From: Buchnera aphidicola (Schlechtendalia peitan)
Lineage (GTDB): Bacteria > Pseudomonadota > Gammaproteobacteria > Enterobacterales > Enterobacteriaceae
Length of the DNA stretch: 64,000 nt
NCBI GenBank assembly: GCA_039830055.1
Contig: CP140043.1
Coordinates: 561,016-625,015, forward strand
Direction: 5' to 3'
Below are positions 29,906 to 39,543 of the stretch, one piece after another. The notes beneath the pieces were generated by a model, which had not been told where the DNA came from, made no database searches, and saw only the letters and a program-made list of their open reading frames with translations. Numbering within the stretch: the stretch's first letter is position 1; the number at the start of each line of letters is the position of its first letter. Position numbers and translations under genes: made by a program.

Positions 29906-30626
29906 AAGAATTCTCATTAATTTAAAATTTCTCAGATATTATTACTGCGTATAATACGTTACATTGAAATATGTTAATAAAAAAAATAAATATATAAAAT
30001 ATTTCTAAATATACTATTTAAAATAGTGTTAAATTTTAAAATAATTTTTCATCATTCTACTATTGATAGGGTTCTTACGGTACTTACATAGACCAAACTA
30101 ATTTATTCTAAATTAGAATATATTAATAGTCTTATATTAGTTAAATATACAAGCTTAACATTTACCTATTACTATAATCACATTAATAAATATTTCCACT
30201 ATAACAAAACAAAACTCGATTTAAATTTAAATATGTTATACATGTAAAAACTACTTAAATAAATGAATATAAAAACTAATATAAAGAGTACACTAATAAA
30301 ATAGTACATCAACCTATTACATTAATATTAATAAAATAACAATGTATTTATATATATAAAATTGGAATATTTGTGCATTTTTATTTAATATTAACAAGTT
30401 TTAATAATACAAATATTGTGATAATTAACATCACAAGATCATATAAAAACGTTAATGCTCTTAAACGCATATTACAAATTGAACTATTTTAAAATATATA
30501 CTTATGTTTTATATAGAACACAATAATAAATTCAAAAAAATTCTAAATATATAAATTTACAATTATTGTACTTCTTAACTCATTTAAAAAACTATACAAC
30601 AATTACTCAAAATAATATGAAAATCA
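29906..30626. other. Intergenic region pgi-orn
   Basis: About 720 nt lie between the divergent genes pgi and orn. No protein gene is visible. A slightly GC-richer patch at 30067-30093 followed by a small perfect hairpin (30098-30116) is the only structure; see findings. Confidence 0.45.
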
Positions 30627-31172
30627 ATGAACATTGATAAAAAAAATTTAATTTGGATTGATTTAGAAATGACGGGATTAAATCCTAATCAACACAAAAT
30701 TATTGAAATTGCTACATTAATAACTAATATCAATTTAAAAATTATATCTATTGGACCAATCATAGCTATTAAACAAAGTAATTCTCAATTAAAACAAATG
30801 AATACATGGAATCATAAAACTCATAAAAAAAGTGGATTATTGAATCGCGTTAAAAAAAGCTTACATAACGAAAAATTAGCTGAAATTCAAACAATTTTTT
30901 TTTTAAAAAACTGGGTTCCTAAAAATACATCTCCAATGTGTGGAAACACTATCAGCACAGACAGACAATTTTTATTTAAGTATATGCCAACTTTAGAAAA
31001 ATATTTTCACTATAGACAAATAGATGTTAGTACAATAAAAGAATTAGCTATACGATGGAATTTAAAACTATATGAAAATTTTAAAAAAAAAAATAATCAC
31101 ATAGCAATAAATGATTTAATTGAATCAGTTAATGAACTAAAATATTATCGAAAACATTTTTTAAAGTTATAA
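30627..31172 (+). CDS. orn: Oligoribonuclease
   Basis: The 181-aa protein (same length as E. coli) is a DEDDh 3'-5' exonuclease that clears 2-5 nt RNAs. WIDLEMTGL (D12, E14) is motif I; STDRQFLFKYMP is motif II; HIAINDLIESV holds the final His/Asp motif. tRNA-Gly follows in the same direction, as in E. coli. Confidence 0.97.
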   Translation: MNIDKKNLIWIDLEMTGLNPNQHKIIEIATLITNINLKIISIGPIIAIKQSNSQLKQMNTWNHKTHKKSGLLNRVKKSLHNEKLAEIQTIFFLKNWVPKNTSPMCGNTISTDRQFLFKYMPTLEKYFHYRQIDVSTIKELAIRWNLKLYENFKKKNNHIAINDLIESVNELKYYRKHFLKL

Positions 31173-31290
31173 CAGTAAATACATATTAAAACAACTATTC
31201 AAAAAAAAGTTAATATTTAAAAAAAATCTTAATATCTTTTCATAATTAATACTTGAGTTTTTTTTGTTTTTATAATACAGTTTATTCAAC

Positions 31291-31363
<73 letters not shown>

Positions 31364-31568
31364 ATTAAAAATATGTTATTGTAAAAAATATGTAATACAA
31401 TATGATAATTTAACATAACGAATATATAATAATATCGTTTTGTTTCTAAATTAATAAACATATACTATTGTTATTTATTCAAAAATCAAAAGACATTGAT
31501 TTATTTAATATATTTAAAAAAAGAACTATACTTTTTATTTTAGTAATACTAACACATTTAGGAAATGT

Positions 31569-32574
31569 ATGTTATACTATATATTTTTTATTACGATACT
31601 ATTAATGAACATTTTTTTTTCAAGTTCTTTTTTAATTTCAGCAGAAAAAACCAAAAATTATATAAAATATCATTTACATATTCAAAAAATTAATCAACAA
31701 TGGAAAAAAATACAACAAAATTATTATAATTTTAATATTTATAAAAAAAATTTTATATATAAACTATTACACTAAAAATAAACATTCATCATCTAAAAAA
31801 AAACATACCATCAAAAAACATCTACGAAAAAAAGTAATAATTTTAAAAAAGAACATCAAAAATAAATGTAATATAAAAAAAATCATTGTAGCTATAGACG
31901 CAGGTCATGGAGGAAAAGATCCTGGTGCTATTGGTATTAATAAAACTCAAGAAAAAGACATTACCTTCACAATTTCTAAAAAATTAAAACGAAAATTAAA
32001 TAATTCAAAGTTTTTTAAAGCAATAATGACGCGAACAGGAAATTACTACGTGTCTATTTCCAAACGCACTAAAATTGCCCAAGAAAATAAAGTTAACGTA
32101 TTAATTTCGATTCATACTAACTCGTCCAAAAATTCGAACATGTCTGGATTATCTATATGGGTACTTTCAAAGAAAAAAAATAGTTCTAAATTAACTGATT
32201 TATCTAGAAAAAATATTAACAACATAAAAACATTTAAAATAAATCAGTATCATATTTTTAATAAAATGATACATTCACGCTTAAAAAATATTATTTTAAA
32301 TGTTAAATTTAACCATATACGAGAATCAGGATATGTACTTGCAAAAAATATTATACAAGAACTAAAACACATTCATTCTCTATATAAAGTTCATCCGATA
32401 CATGCTAATTTTGGCATATTGAAATCTCCATACTATCCATCTATACTAATAGAAACAGGTTTCATAAGTAACAAGTTAGAAGAAAAAAAATTAAGTAACA
32501 AATATTATCAAAACATTATAGTTCACTCTATATATCTAGGACTAAAACGATATTTTTTCAAAAACTGTATTTAA
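31569..32574 (+). CDS. amiB: N-acetylmuramoyl-L-alanine amidase (AmiB type), frame-interrupted
   Basis: A first frame (31569-31775), with AGGA 5 nt upstream, encodes a hydrophobic signal sequence and a basic linker. The amidase domain lies in another frame, open from about 31666 to 32574 with no ATG before 32026. It reads IIVAIDAGHGGKDPGAIG, TQEKDITFTISKKLK, ISIHTNSS and ILIETGFISN, so the zinc ligands (H, E, H) and catalytic Glu are present. Dropping one A from the A8 run at 31743-31750, or a change at a nearby A run, joins the frames into about 334 aa. The AMIN domain of E. coli AmiB/AmiC is missing. It hydrolyses septal peptidoglycan in relatives. Confidence 0.85.
31743..31750 (+). repeat. 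A8 homopolymer at the probable amiB frame break
   Basis: Eight A follow TAT. In the upstream frame translation stops at 31773-31775. Seven A (or ten) would carry the leader frame into the amidase frame. The overlap of the two open frames (31666-31775) leaves other A runs, such as the A7 near 31704, as alternative sites. Confidence 0.6.
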
Positions 32575-32792
32575 AAAATGCGCAAATTAATTACAAACAT
32601 TTTTATTAAATTTTAAAAATATTTTAATTGTATAATATACATATAGTGTATATAAAAAAACTTCATTTAATAACACTATTATTAGAGCATATCTATAATT
32701 TTTATATATACATACTATTTTTACATCGTTCTAAAATCCATTCACGCATTTCTATAAAATAATGTTAAAACTATCCAAAAAAAATGTTATAA

Positions 32793-33005
32793 CTAATTTT
32801 TATGATTTATTTTAAATTTTTTATTAAATTTTTCAATGCGCCCACCGGTGTCCGCTATTCTTTGTTGTCCAGTATAAAAAGGATGACATTTAAAACATAC
32901 ATCAATATTTATGTCCCTACATAAAGTAGAACATGTTTGAATTGAATTTCCACAAGAACAAGTAATTAAAATCTTAGAATAATTAGGATGAATATTTTTT
33001 TTCAT
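32793..33005 (-). CDS. rpmE: 50S ribosomal protein L31
   Basis: The 70-aa protein (E. coli 70) begins MKKNIHPNYSKI and keeps the zinc-binding cysteines C16, C18, C37 and C40 (CSCGN and CFKCHPFYTGQQR). It is therefore the zinc-containing C+ form. In E. coli the next genes are priA, cytR, ftsN and hslVU; here only a short ftsN and hslVU remain. Confidence 0.97.
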   Translation of the reverse strand: MKKNIHPNYSKILITCSCGNSIQTCSTLCRDINIDVCFKCHPFYTGQQRIADTGGRIEKFNKKFKINHKN

Positions 33006-33315
33006 AAATCCTTCTTAATTACATAAATCAAATTTAGAATACTGTTATGATATAGAAAACATCTATGCAGAAGTAAAAATATTTAAAAGTATTGTTTTAA
33101 CATTAGAAACAATTAAAAAAAATATTTTTTTAAATAAATATATTGTTACTATATATTCAAAATGAATAATATAATCTAAAAAAATTTTAATGTAAAAACA
33201 TAAAATCCTTAATTAAATTTAAACAATAAATCGTGCGTATTGAATATATTTATCACTTACTTTATATTTTTAATTATTTAAAAATATTAAAAATAAATAA
33301 AACATTTAAAGAAAA
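33006..33315. other. Intergenic region rpmE-ftsN, site of missing priA and cytR
   Basis: These 310 AT-rich nt separate divergent rpmE and the ftsN-like gene. No trace of priA or cytR is recognisable. Confidence 0.5.
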
Positions 33316-33591
33316 ATGATTAATAAAGATTTCGTGTTTGGTAATAAATTTAAGTATTCGAACTTAAAAAAAAACAACAATAAAAATAACAATGTTATTA
33401 CAGCGATAATGGTGATATTCATTATTATATTAATGTTATTAATATTAACTAACTTTTTATTAGAAAAAAAAATATTTAATAATAGTATACATAATTTAAA
33501 ATCTAAAAATATTCAGAAAACCACTATCACGATTCCTAAAAAACCAAAAGAAAAATGGAAATATATATATGAATTAAAAAACGAAAAATAA
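33316..33591 (+). CDS. ftsN: Minimal FtsN-like cell division protein (no SPOR domain)
   Basis: The 91-aa protein sits exactly where ftsN lies in E. coli, just before hslVU. It begins MINKDFVFGNK, comparable to E. coli MAQRDYV, keeping the D5 that contacts FtsA. Residues 27-49 form one membrane segment. Its end, PKKPKEKWKYIYELK (74-88), matches the E. coli essential-domain segment PPKPEERWRYIKELE with the key W, Y and L at the same spacing (W81, Y83, L87). It then stops, so the long periplasmic linker and the SPOR domain (E. coli 319 aa) are absent, and the next 439 nt hold no such domain. Identification rests on short motifs plus position. There is no strong ribosome-binding site. Confidence 0.75.
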   Translation: MINKDFVFGNKFKYSNLKKNNNKNNNVITAIMVIFIIILMLLILTNFLLEKKIFNNSIHNLKSKNIQKTTITIPKKPKEKWKYIYELKNEK

Positions 33592-34030
33592 AACTTTTAT
33601 TACGTATTATATAATGCAGATAAATTTTTACTTCATACTGCTTAATTAATATGTTTAATCATATTAAAAACTGCATTAATTATTTCGATCATCTTATTTT
33701 TAAATTATCTAATCATTATTTATAACTATAACTAAACATATTAAATTCTATAATAAATACAAGAATTTATATTAAATTTATTATAAAATATATTTACTAT
33801 TCAAAAAAACAATAAATTTTACTATTTCATTATTTAAAATAGAAATTAAAATATCATAACATAAATATAAATGTAAAAATACTGTTTACATTTTTAAAAA
33901 ATAAGATTTCAAATATTATTTTCATAATGAATACACATAAAAATATTCTTAACGTCATTTTAGTACATCTTAAAAATTTAATTATTAACATTTACAATGT
34001 TGTTAAATTTTACATAAAGGATCATATTTT
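33592..34030. other. Intergenic region ftsN-hslV
   Basis: The 439 nt where the rest of ftsN would lie contain no frame resembling a SPOR domain. AAAGGATC at 34016-34023 is the hslV ribosome-binding region. I found no clear heat-shock sigma32 promoter. Confidence 0.5.
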
Positions 34031-34561
34031 ATGACGACTATTCTTAGCGTACGTCTTAAAAAAAAAGTAGTTATCGGGGGGGATGGGCAAGCAACTCTTG
34101 GAAATACTATTATGAAAAAAAATGTTAAAAAAGTACGAACATTATATCATGATCAGGTAATTGCAGGATTCGCTGGAGGTACAGCTGACGCATTTACATT
34201 ATTTGAATTATTTGAAAAAAAACTACTTATGTATCAAGGACATTTACAACGTGCAGCAATTGAATTAGCAAAGGATTGGAGAACTGATAAAATATTACGT
34301 AAGCTTGAAGCATTACTAGCAGTAGCAAATAAAGAAAAATCATTTATTATTACAGGAAATGGAGATGTAATTCAACCTGAAAATGATCTTATGGCTATTG
34401 GTTCCGGTGGACCTTATGCACAGGCAGCAGCACAAGCAATGATAGAACAGACTACTCTCACCGCAAAGCAAATTGTAAAAATAGCACTTAAAATTACTTC
34501 TGGAATATGTATATATACAAATGATATTTTTACTATTAAAGAATTGATTTCAGAAAAATAA
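34031..34561 (+). CDS. hslV: ATP-dependent protease peptidase subunit HslV
   Basis: The 176-aa protein (same as E. coli) is the proteasome-like peptidase of HslVU. It starts MTTILSVRL; removal of Met exposes the catalytic T2. GDGQATLGNT, FAGGTADAFTLFELFE, AKDWRTDKILRKLEALL and GNGDVIQPENDL are nearly unchanged. hslU begins 11 nt downstream with AAGGA in the gap, so the two form an operon. Confidence 0.98.
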   Translation: MTTILSVRLKKKVVIGGDGQATLGNTIMKKNVKKVRTLYHDQVIAGFAGGTADAFTLFELFEKKLLMYQGHLQRAAIELAKDWRTDKILRKLEALLAVANKEKSFIITGNGDVIQPENDLMAIGSGGPYAQAAAQAMIEQTTLTAKQIVKIALKITSGICIYTNDIFTIKELISEK

Positions 34562-34572
34562 GGATTATCTCT

Positions 34573-35907
34573 ATGTCAGATATGACTCCCTGCGAGATAG
34601 TGAAAGAACTTAATCGATTTATAATCGGCCAAGAAAAAGCAAAAAGAGCTGTAGCTATTGCTTTACGAAATCGCTGGCGTCGCATGAAACTCGATAAAGA
34701 ACTTAGAAATGAAATAACACCAAAAAATATTTTAATGATAGGCCCAACAGGAGTAGGAAAAACAGAAATTGCTAGACGTTTAGCCATGTTAGCTAACGCT
34801 CCATTCATTAAAGTAGAAGCTACAAAGTTTACAGAAATAGGATATGTAGGAAAAGAAGTTGATTCAATAATTAGAGATTTAACTGATTTATCAATAAAAA
34901 TGACACGTAACAAAGTATTTAAAAAAAATAAAAATAAAGCTAAAGAAATGGCTGAAGAACGAATTTTAAATGTTTTAATTCCAACTATTGAAAAAAAATG
35001 GAAAGAATCAGAAGTTTCTAACAAACCTATTGCAGCTATTCAATTATTTAGAAAAAAATTACGCGAGGGTCAATTAGACGAAAAGGAAATTGAAATTAGT
35101 ATTTCTACAACACCCGTTGGAGTAGAAATCATGGCTCCACCGGGGATGGAAGAATTAACAAACCAATTACAATCATTGTTTCAAAATTTAGGAGGTAGAA
35201 AAAAAAATATTAGAAAACTAAAAATTAAAGATGCTATGAAACTGCTTATAGAGGAAGAATCAGCTAAATTATTAAATATAGATACTCTTAAAAAAGAAGC
35301 TATATATGCAGTTGAACAAAATGGAATTGTATTTATTGATGAAATTGATAAAATATGTAAAAGCAGAGGTACAACAGGACCTGATGTATCTCGTGAAGGA
35401 GTACAAAGAGATTTACTTCCATTAATTGAAGGTTGTACTATTTCTACAAAACATGGCATGGTTAAAACCGATCATATTCTGTTTATTGCTTCAGGAGCCT
35501 TCCAAATTTCTACTCCTTCAGATCTAATCCCAGAACTACAGGGTCGACTTCCAATCAGAGTTGAATTACAAGCACTAACAATTGATGATTTCGAACTAAT
35601 TTTAACAGAACCAAAAGCATCCATAACTGCACAATATAAAGCTTTAATGCAAACAGAAAACGTACACGTTAATTTTACCAAAGAAGGTATTCGTCATATT
35701 GCTGAAGCAGCTTGGAAAGTTAATGAATCTATAGAAAACATTGGAGCTCGTAGGCTATATACTATTTTAGAAAATTTAATGGAAGATATTTCTTATAATG
35801 CTAGTAATAATAAGAATGAAATAACTATTAATATAGATAATAAGTATGTTAGTAAACATTTAGATAATTTAGTTTTAAATAATGATCTTAACCGATTTAT
35901 TTTATAG
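34573..35907 (+). CDS. hslU: ATP-dependent protease ATPase subunit HslU
   Basis: The 444-aa AAA+ unfoldase (E. coli 443) recognises substrates and feeds HslV. Walker A GPTGVGKT is at residues 57-64, Walker B is in GIVFIDEIDKICK, the pore motif GYVG is in TEIGYVGKEVDS, and sensor residues follow in IPELQGRLPIRVEL. The inserted I-domain is present. A strong hairpin follows the gene. Confidence 0.98.
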   Translation: MSDMTPCEIVKELNRFIIGQEKAKRAVAIALRNRWRRMKLDKELRNEITPKNILMIGPTGVGKTEIARRLAMLANAPFIKVEATKFTEIGYVGKEVDSIIRDLTDLSIKMTRNKVFKKNKNKAKEMAEERILNVLIPTIEKKWKESEVSNKPIAAIQLFRKKLREGQLDEKEIEISISTTPVGVEIMAPPGMEELTNQLQSLFQNLGGRKKNIRKLKIKDAMKLLIEEESAKLLNIDTLKKEAIYAVEQNGIVFIDEIDKICKSRGTTGPDVSREGVQRDLLPLIEGCTISTKHGMVKTDHILFIASGAFQISTPSDLIPELQGRLPIRVELQALTIDDFELILTEPKASITAQYKALMQTENVHVNFTKEGIRHIAEAAWKVNESIENIGARRLYTILENLMEDISYNASNNKNEITINIDNKYVSKHLDNLVLNNDLNRFIL

Positions 35908-35944
35908 TTATTTAGAAACATCATTGTATACATACATTAATTAC

Positions 35945-35973
35945 TTTCCTATCTTAAAACGAAAGATAGGAAA
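35945..35973 (+). terminator. Terminator-like hairpin after hslU
   Basis: A perfect 11-bp inverted repeat TTTCCTATCTT / AAGATAGGAAA (35945-35955 and 35963-35973) with a 7-nt loop begins 38 nt after the hslU stop. The following T-tract is weak, so termination efficiency is uncertain, but position and stem strength fit an operon end. Confidence 0.65.
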
Positions 35974-36131
35974 GATAGTGTATTTTCAATAAAAAAAAAT
36001 TATTTTCATAATTATATTATTAAAAAAGATAATTTAAATTATTAAAAAGTTCTGTATAATTACTCAATATTTGAATATACAAGTATTATATAGATTTTAT
36101 ATAAATATTATTTTATAAAATTAAAAATAAA

Positions 36132-36371
36132 TTACACATTATTCATTTTATTTAATAATCCATTCAACATATCTTTCCATATATCTCGTTCTTCTATTAA
36201 TTTTTTATTGTTTTCCTCTATTTTTGTTTTAACTAAAGATAACGCATCAATTTCTTGTATGTAATTATCATTTTTTTCTTTTAGCTCTTTTAATTCCATT
36301 TGCAATAATAAAATAGTATCAATAGCTTGTTGTATCTTTTCCTCTAATTTTGAAAATATCTCAAAAATCAT
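36132..36371 (-). CDS. zapB: Cell division protein ZapB
   Basis: The 79-aa protein is one long coiled coil and matches ZapB (formerly YiiU, E. coli 81 aa): FEIFSKLEEKIQQAID, then TILLLQMELKELKEKN. In E. coli ZapB links ZapA-decorated FtsZ to the chromosome terminus through MatP. AAGGAC lies 8 nt before the ATG. It is convergent with hslU. Confidence 0.93.
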   Translation of the reverse strand: MIFEIFSKLEEKIQQAIDTILLLQMELKELKEKNDNYIQEIDALSLVKTKIEENNKKLIEERDIWKDMLNGLLNKMNNV

Positions 36372-36661
36372 TAATTGATGTCCTTATGAATAATATCATT
36401 ATTACTTGTTTTTACAGTTAAAATTTTTAATTAAATCAAATTAAAAATATAAACTCTTTCCTATAAAATTTTTTAAAACTATGTAATATTTCAACTATAC
36501 AATTTTTTATATAAAAAATCTTAACCTATTTAAAACGATACAATGCACTAACAATACAATATAAAAAACTAAAGATTTTTTAAACTAAATATGTTTTTTA
36601 AAAAAAATTTGTTATACGTTGTATTAATATTAAAATTTTTTATACAAACTAATAACAAAAT

Positions 36662-37240
36662 TTATTGTAAAATCCATTCTATAGTTCTGTTTAAAAATTT
36701 TGTACCTAAAGTAGTTAATATAGATTCAGGATGAAATTGAAAACCACAAACTTTATCATTATCATTTCGAATTGCCATTACCATATTATTATAATATGCA
36801 TTAACTGTTAATACATTAGGAATATTACTACAAATAAGAGAATGATATCGTGCTACCAAAAAAGGATTAGGTATATCATTAAACATTGCTTTTTCATCAT
36901 GTTTAATTAAAGAAGCTTTTCCATGTAATATTTCTCCGGAACATTTTATATCACCTCCATATACTTTTACAATGGCTTGATGTCCTAAACAAATACCAAT
37001 AATAGGTATCTTACCACGTAAGATCTCTAACAGTTCTAACATACAACCTGCGTTTTCTGGACGCCCTGGTCCAGGTGATAACATTAAAATAGGATTACAC
37101 ATTTTAGACAATTTTTTTAAAATAACATTAACCGAAGTTGTATTACGATAAACAACAACATTATGATTATTAATTCGTAGTTGATCTACTAAATTATACG
37201 CAAACGAATCAATATTATCTAATAAAAATATATTGTTCAT
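36662..37240 (-). CDS. trpG: Anthranilate synthase component II (glutamine amidotransferase)
   Basis: Starting at 37240 (MNNIFLLDNIDSFAYNL) the protein has 192 aa and matches the N-terminal amidotransferase domain of E. coli TrpGD; the phosphoribosyltransferase half is not fused here. The catalytic Cys is in GICLGHQA, and the His/Glu pair is in FHPES. A longer start at 37261 would overlap trpE by 19 nt; the chosen one begins 2 nt after the trpE stop. TrpG supplies ammonia from glutamine to TrpE. It is chromosomal here and single copy within the window. Confidence 0.95.
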   Translation of the reverse strand: MNNIFLLDNIDSFAYNLVDQLRINNHNVVVYRNTTSVNVILKKLSKMCNPILMLSPGPGRPENAGCMLELLEILRGKIPIIGICLGHQAIVKVYGGDIKCSGEILHGKASLIKHDEKAMFNDIPNPFLVARYHSLICSNIPNVLTVNAYYNNMVMAIRNDNDKVCGFQFHPESILTTLGTKFLNRTIEWILQ

Positions 37241-37242
37241 TG

Positions 37243-38802
37243 TTAACACTCTATATAACACGAATGTGATTCAGAAATAGCTTGTAATACAGCTTTAGCT
37301 TTATTTCTACTTTCTTCTGCTTCCAACTTTGGTATAGAATCTAAAACTATTCCCGCACCTACTTGAATGGTAGCAATATTCTTTTCAACATATGCAGAAC
37401 GAATAACAATACACATATCTAACGTTCCTGAAGCAGTAAAATATCCTATAGATCCCCCATAACTACCTCTTTTTTCTTGTTCTACTTCAGAAATTAATTC
37501 CATAGCACGAATTTTTGGAGCACCACTTAACGTTCCCATATTCATACATGCTTGATATGCATGAAAAATATCTAAATTTGATTTTAACGTTCCTACTACT
37601 CGTGAAACCAAATGCATAACATGAGAATATCGATCTACTTTCGTTAAATCAGCTACATAACGAGTACCAGGATCACAAATCTTTGCTAAATCATTTCGCG
37701 CTAAATCTACTAACATTAAATGTTCAGATAATTCTTTATGATTTGTACGCATTTCTAATTCTATTCTACTATCTAAATCCAAATCTATTGATCCATCAAA
37801 TTTTCTTCCCCTAGGTCTAGTTCCTGCAATAGGATAAATTTCAATTTTCCTTGATGATACATTATATTTTAGAGAGCTTTCTGGGGAAGCCCCGAATAAA
37901 GTAAAAGTAGAATCTTGCATAAAAAACATATATGGACTAGGATTCTTCTTCTTTAAAATATCATAAGCTTCTAATGAATTAACGCATGGTAAATAAAACC
38001 TTCTAGACGGTACAACTTGAAAAATTTCTCCAACTATTATCGATTTTTGCATTTTTTTAATAATTTCTTCATATTCCTCATCTGTTTTATTGCATGTTAA
38101 AATCATTTTTTTAAAAATACTCGGCTTTAACGGATACATACATTGAGATAATTTCTTCTTAATATCTAATAACCTCAACTGTAATCGATTTTTTTCAAAC
38201 GTATTTAAAGAAAACAAACTAGCTTGTATATAACAAGTTTTTTTTTCATGATTTAAAACAAGTAGTATTTCAGATAAATAAAAGCAAAAATCAGGACAGG
38301 ATTGAGTAGTTTTCAACTTAGGTAAATCTTCAAAACTCGATACTAAATCATACGCAAATAAACCTCCAAAAAACATAGATTTAGAAAATCTATTATTGTT
38401 TACACTATCTATTAACAATCTTATTGAATCAAATATAGATAATACATGTAATTTTTTATCTTCATCTATATTTCTAGGAATTGCAGGAAATTCAATTTTT
38501 AAAATATTACTGTTAGTAAGTATTTTAACTTCGTTTGGTAATAAAGACTTAAATATTGGTAATAAACTCGCACCATTTTCGGTTAATGCCTCTAATGAAA
38601 CTATTCTATCCAAAGCTGAAATGCGTAATGCAGAATCTACAATCATCATACTTTCTAAATTATGTTTTTTATTAATCTCTGCTGATTCTAAAAGTAATGT
38701 GTGATATTTACCACGACAAATATGATTAAAAGTAACTGTTGGATTTGGTTGATAAAGTGCCTCAATTTTTAAAACATCCATTTTTTTGAGATGTTTATTC
38801 AT
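37243..38802 (-). CDS. trpE: Anthranilate synthase component I
   Basis: The 519-aa protein (E. coli 520) converts chorismate and ammonia to anthranilate, the committed step of tryptophan synthesis. The N-terminal LLLESAEI segment contains the conserved Ser of the tryptophan-feedback site, so feedback inhibition is probably retained. Catalytic blocks GEIFQVVPSRRFYLP, FMQDSTFTLFGASPE, IAGTRPRGR and GTLSGAPKIRAMELI are intact. I see no Trp-rich leader peptide upstream. Confidence 0.97.
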   Translation of the reverse strand: MNKHLKKMDVLKIEALYQPNPTVTFNHICRGKYHTLLLESAEINKKHNLESMMIVDSALRISALDRIVSLEALTENGASLLPIFKSLLPNEVKILTNSNILKIEFPAIPRNIDEDKKLHVLSIFDSIRLLIDSVNNNRFSKSMFFGGLFAYDLVSSFEDLPKLKTTQSCPDFCFYLSEILLVLNHEKKTCYIQASLFSLNTFEKNRLQLRLLDIKKKLSQCMYPLKPSIFKKMILTCNKTDEEYEEIIKKMQKSIIVGEIFQVVPSRRFYLPCVNSLEAYDILKKKNPSPYMFFMQDSTFTLFGASPESSLKYNVSSRKIEIYPIAGTRPRGRKFDGSIDLDLDSRIELEMRTNHKELSEHLMLVDLARNDLAKICDPGTRYVADLTKVDRYSHVMHLVSRVVGTLKSNLDIFHAYQACMNMGTLSGAPKIRAMELISEVEQEKRGSYGGSIGYFTASGTLDMCIVIRSAYVEKNIATIQVGAGIVLDSIPKLEAEESRNKAKAVLQAISESHSCYIEC

Positions 38803-39543
38803 TTTTTATTTTGTTCCAAATTTTATTATATATATTAAATTTTAAAAATTTAAAATAATTAATTGCATTCCTAATATACTAATATTATATTATTTTTATT
38901 ATTAGTTTAATAAATTGTTATATATGTTTTAAATAATAAACATTCAACTAACATTACATTATTTTAAATTTAAATAATTTTTATATTACATGATTTAATA
39001 CTCATTACTAATACTATTTATTATCAATAAATTATATTTTAAAATATTTATAATAAATAATAATAAAAATTAAAATATTTAAATGCATTTAGTATGTTAA
39101 TATATTTCAAACTAAAGTAAATAAATTATTTTAATATACATGAAAATATCATTTGAAAATTTTAAAAATATTTGAACGTTTATTTATAAAAATGATAACA
39201 AACTTTCAAACAAAATTATTTAAACATATTAAAACTAATTATCACAAAAATCTAAAAAAATAATGCTTATTATCACGACCGAAAATATTTAAATGTCATT
39301 CATATTACAAAAATAGTACTATTAATCATGTTATGTTAAATTTATATAACAAAATTATAAGCTTTGTATATATAAATAATATATTTTCAATATTACATGT
39401 TACTCCTAAATAAAATAATTATTTTATAATAATAACTTATCATATATTTTTTAGTATATAAAATACGATAATTCATCATACTATATGAAAAATATACAAA
39501 TTTAAATCAATCAGAACATCAAAATATTAAAGGAACATCTAAT
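38803..39543. other. Intergenic region trpE-fpr
   Basis: These 741 nt between divergent trpE and fpr hold no gene or RNA that I can identify. An AAAGGAACA ribosome-binding region precedes fpr. No attenuator-type leader ORF with Trp codons was found. Confidence 0.5.

Noticed and set aside
34536..35024. Minus-strand open frame of 162 codons opposite hslU
   Set aside because: It lies inside the strongly conserved hslU gene and has no recognisable domain; a shadow of coding bias.
38803..39543. trp attenuator or leader peptide upstream of trpE
   Set aside because: No short frame with tandem Trp codons and no strong alternative hairpins could be seen.
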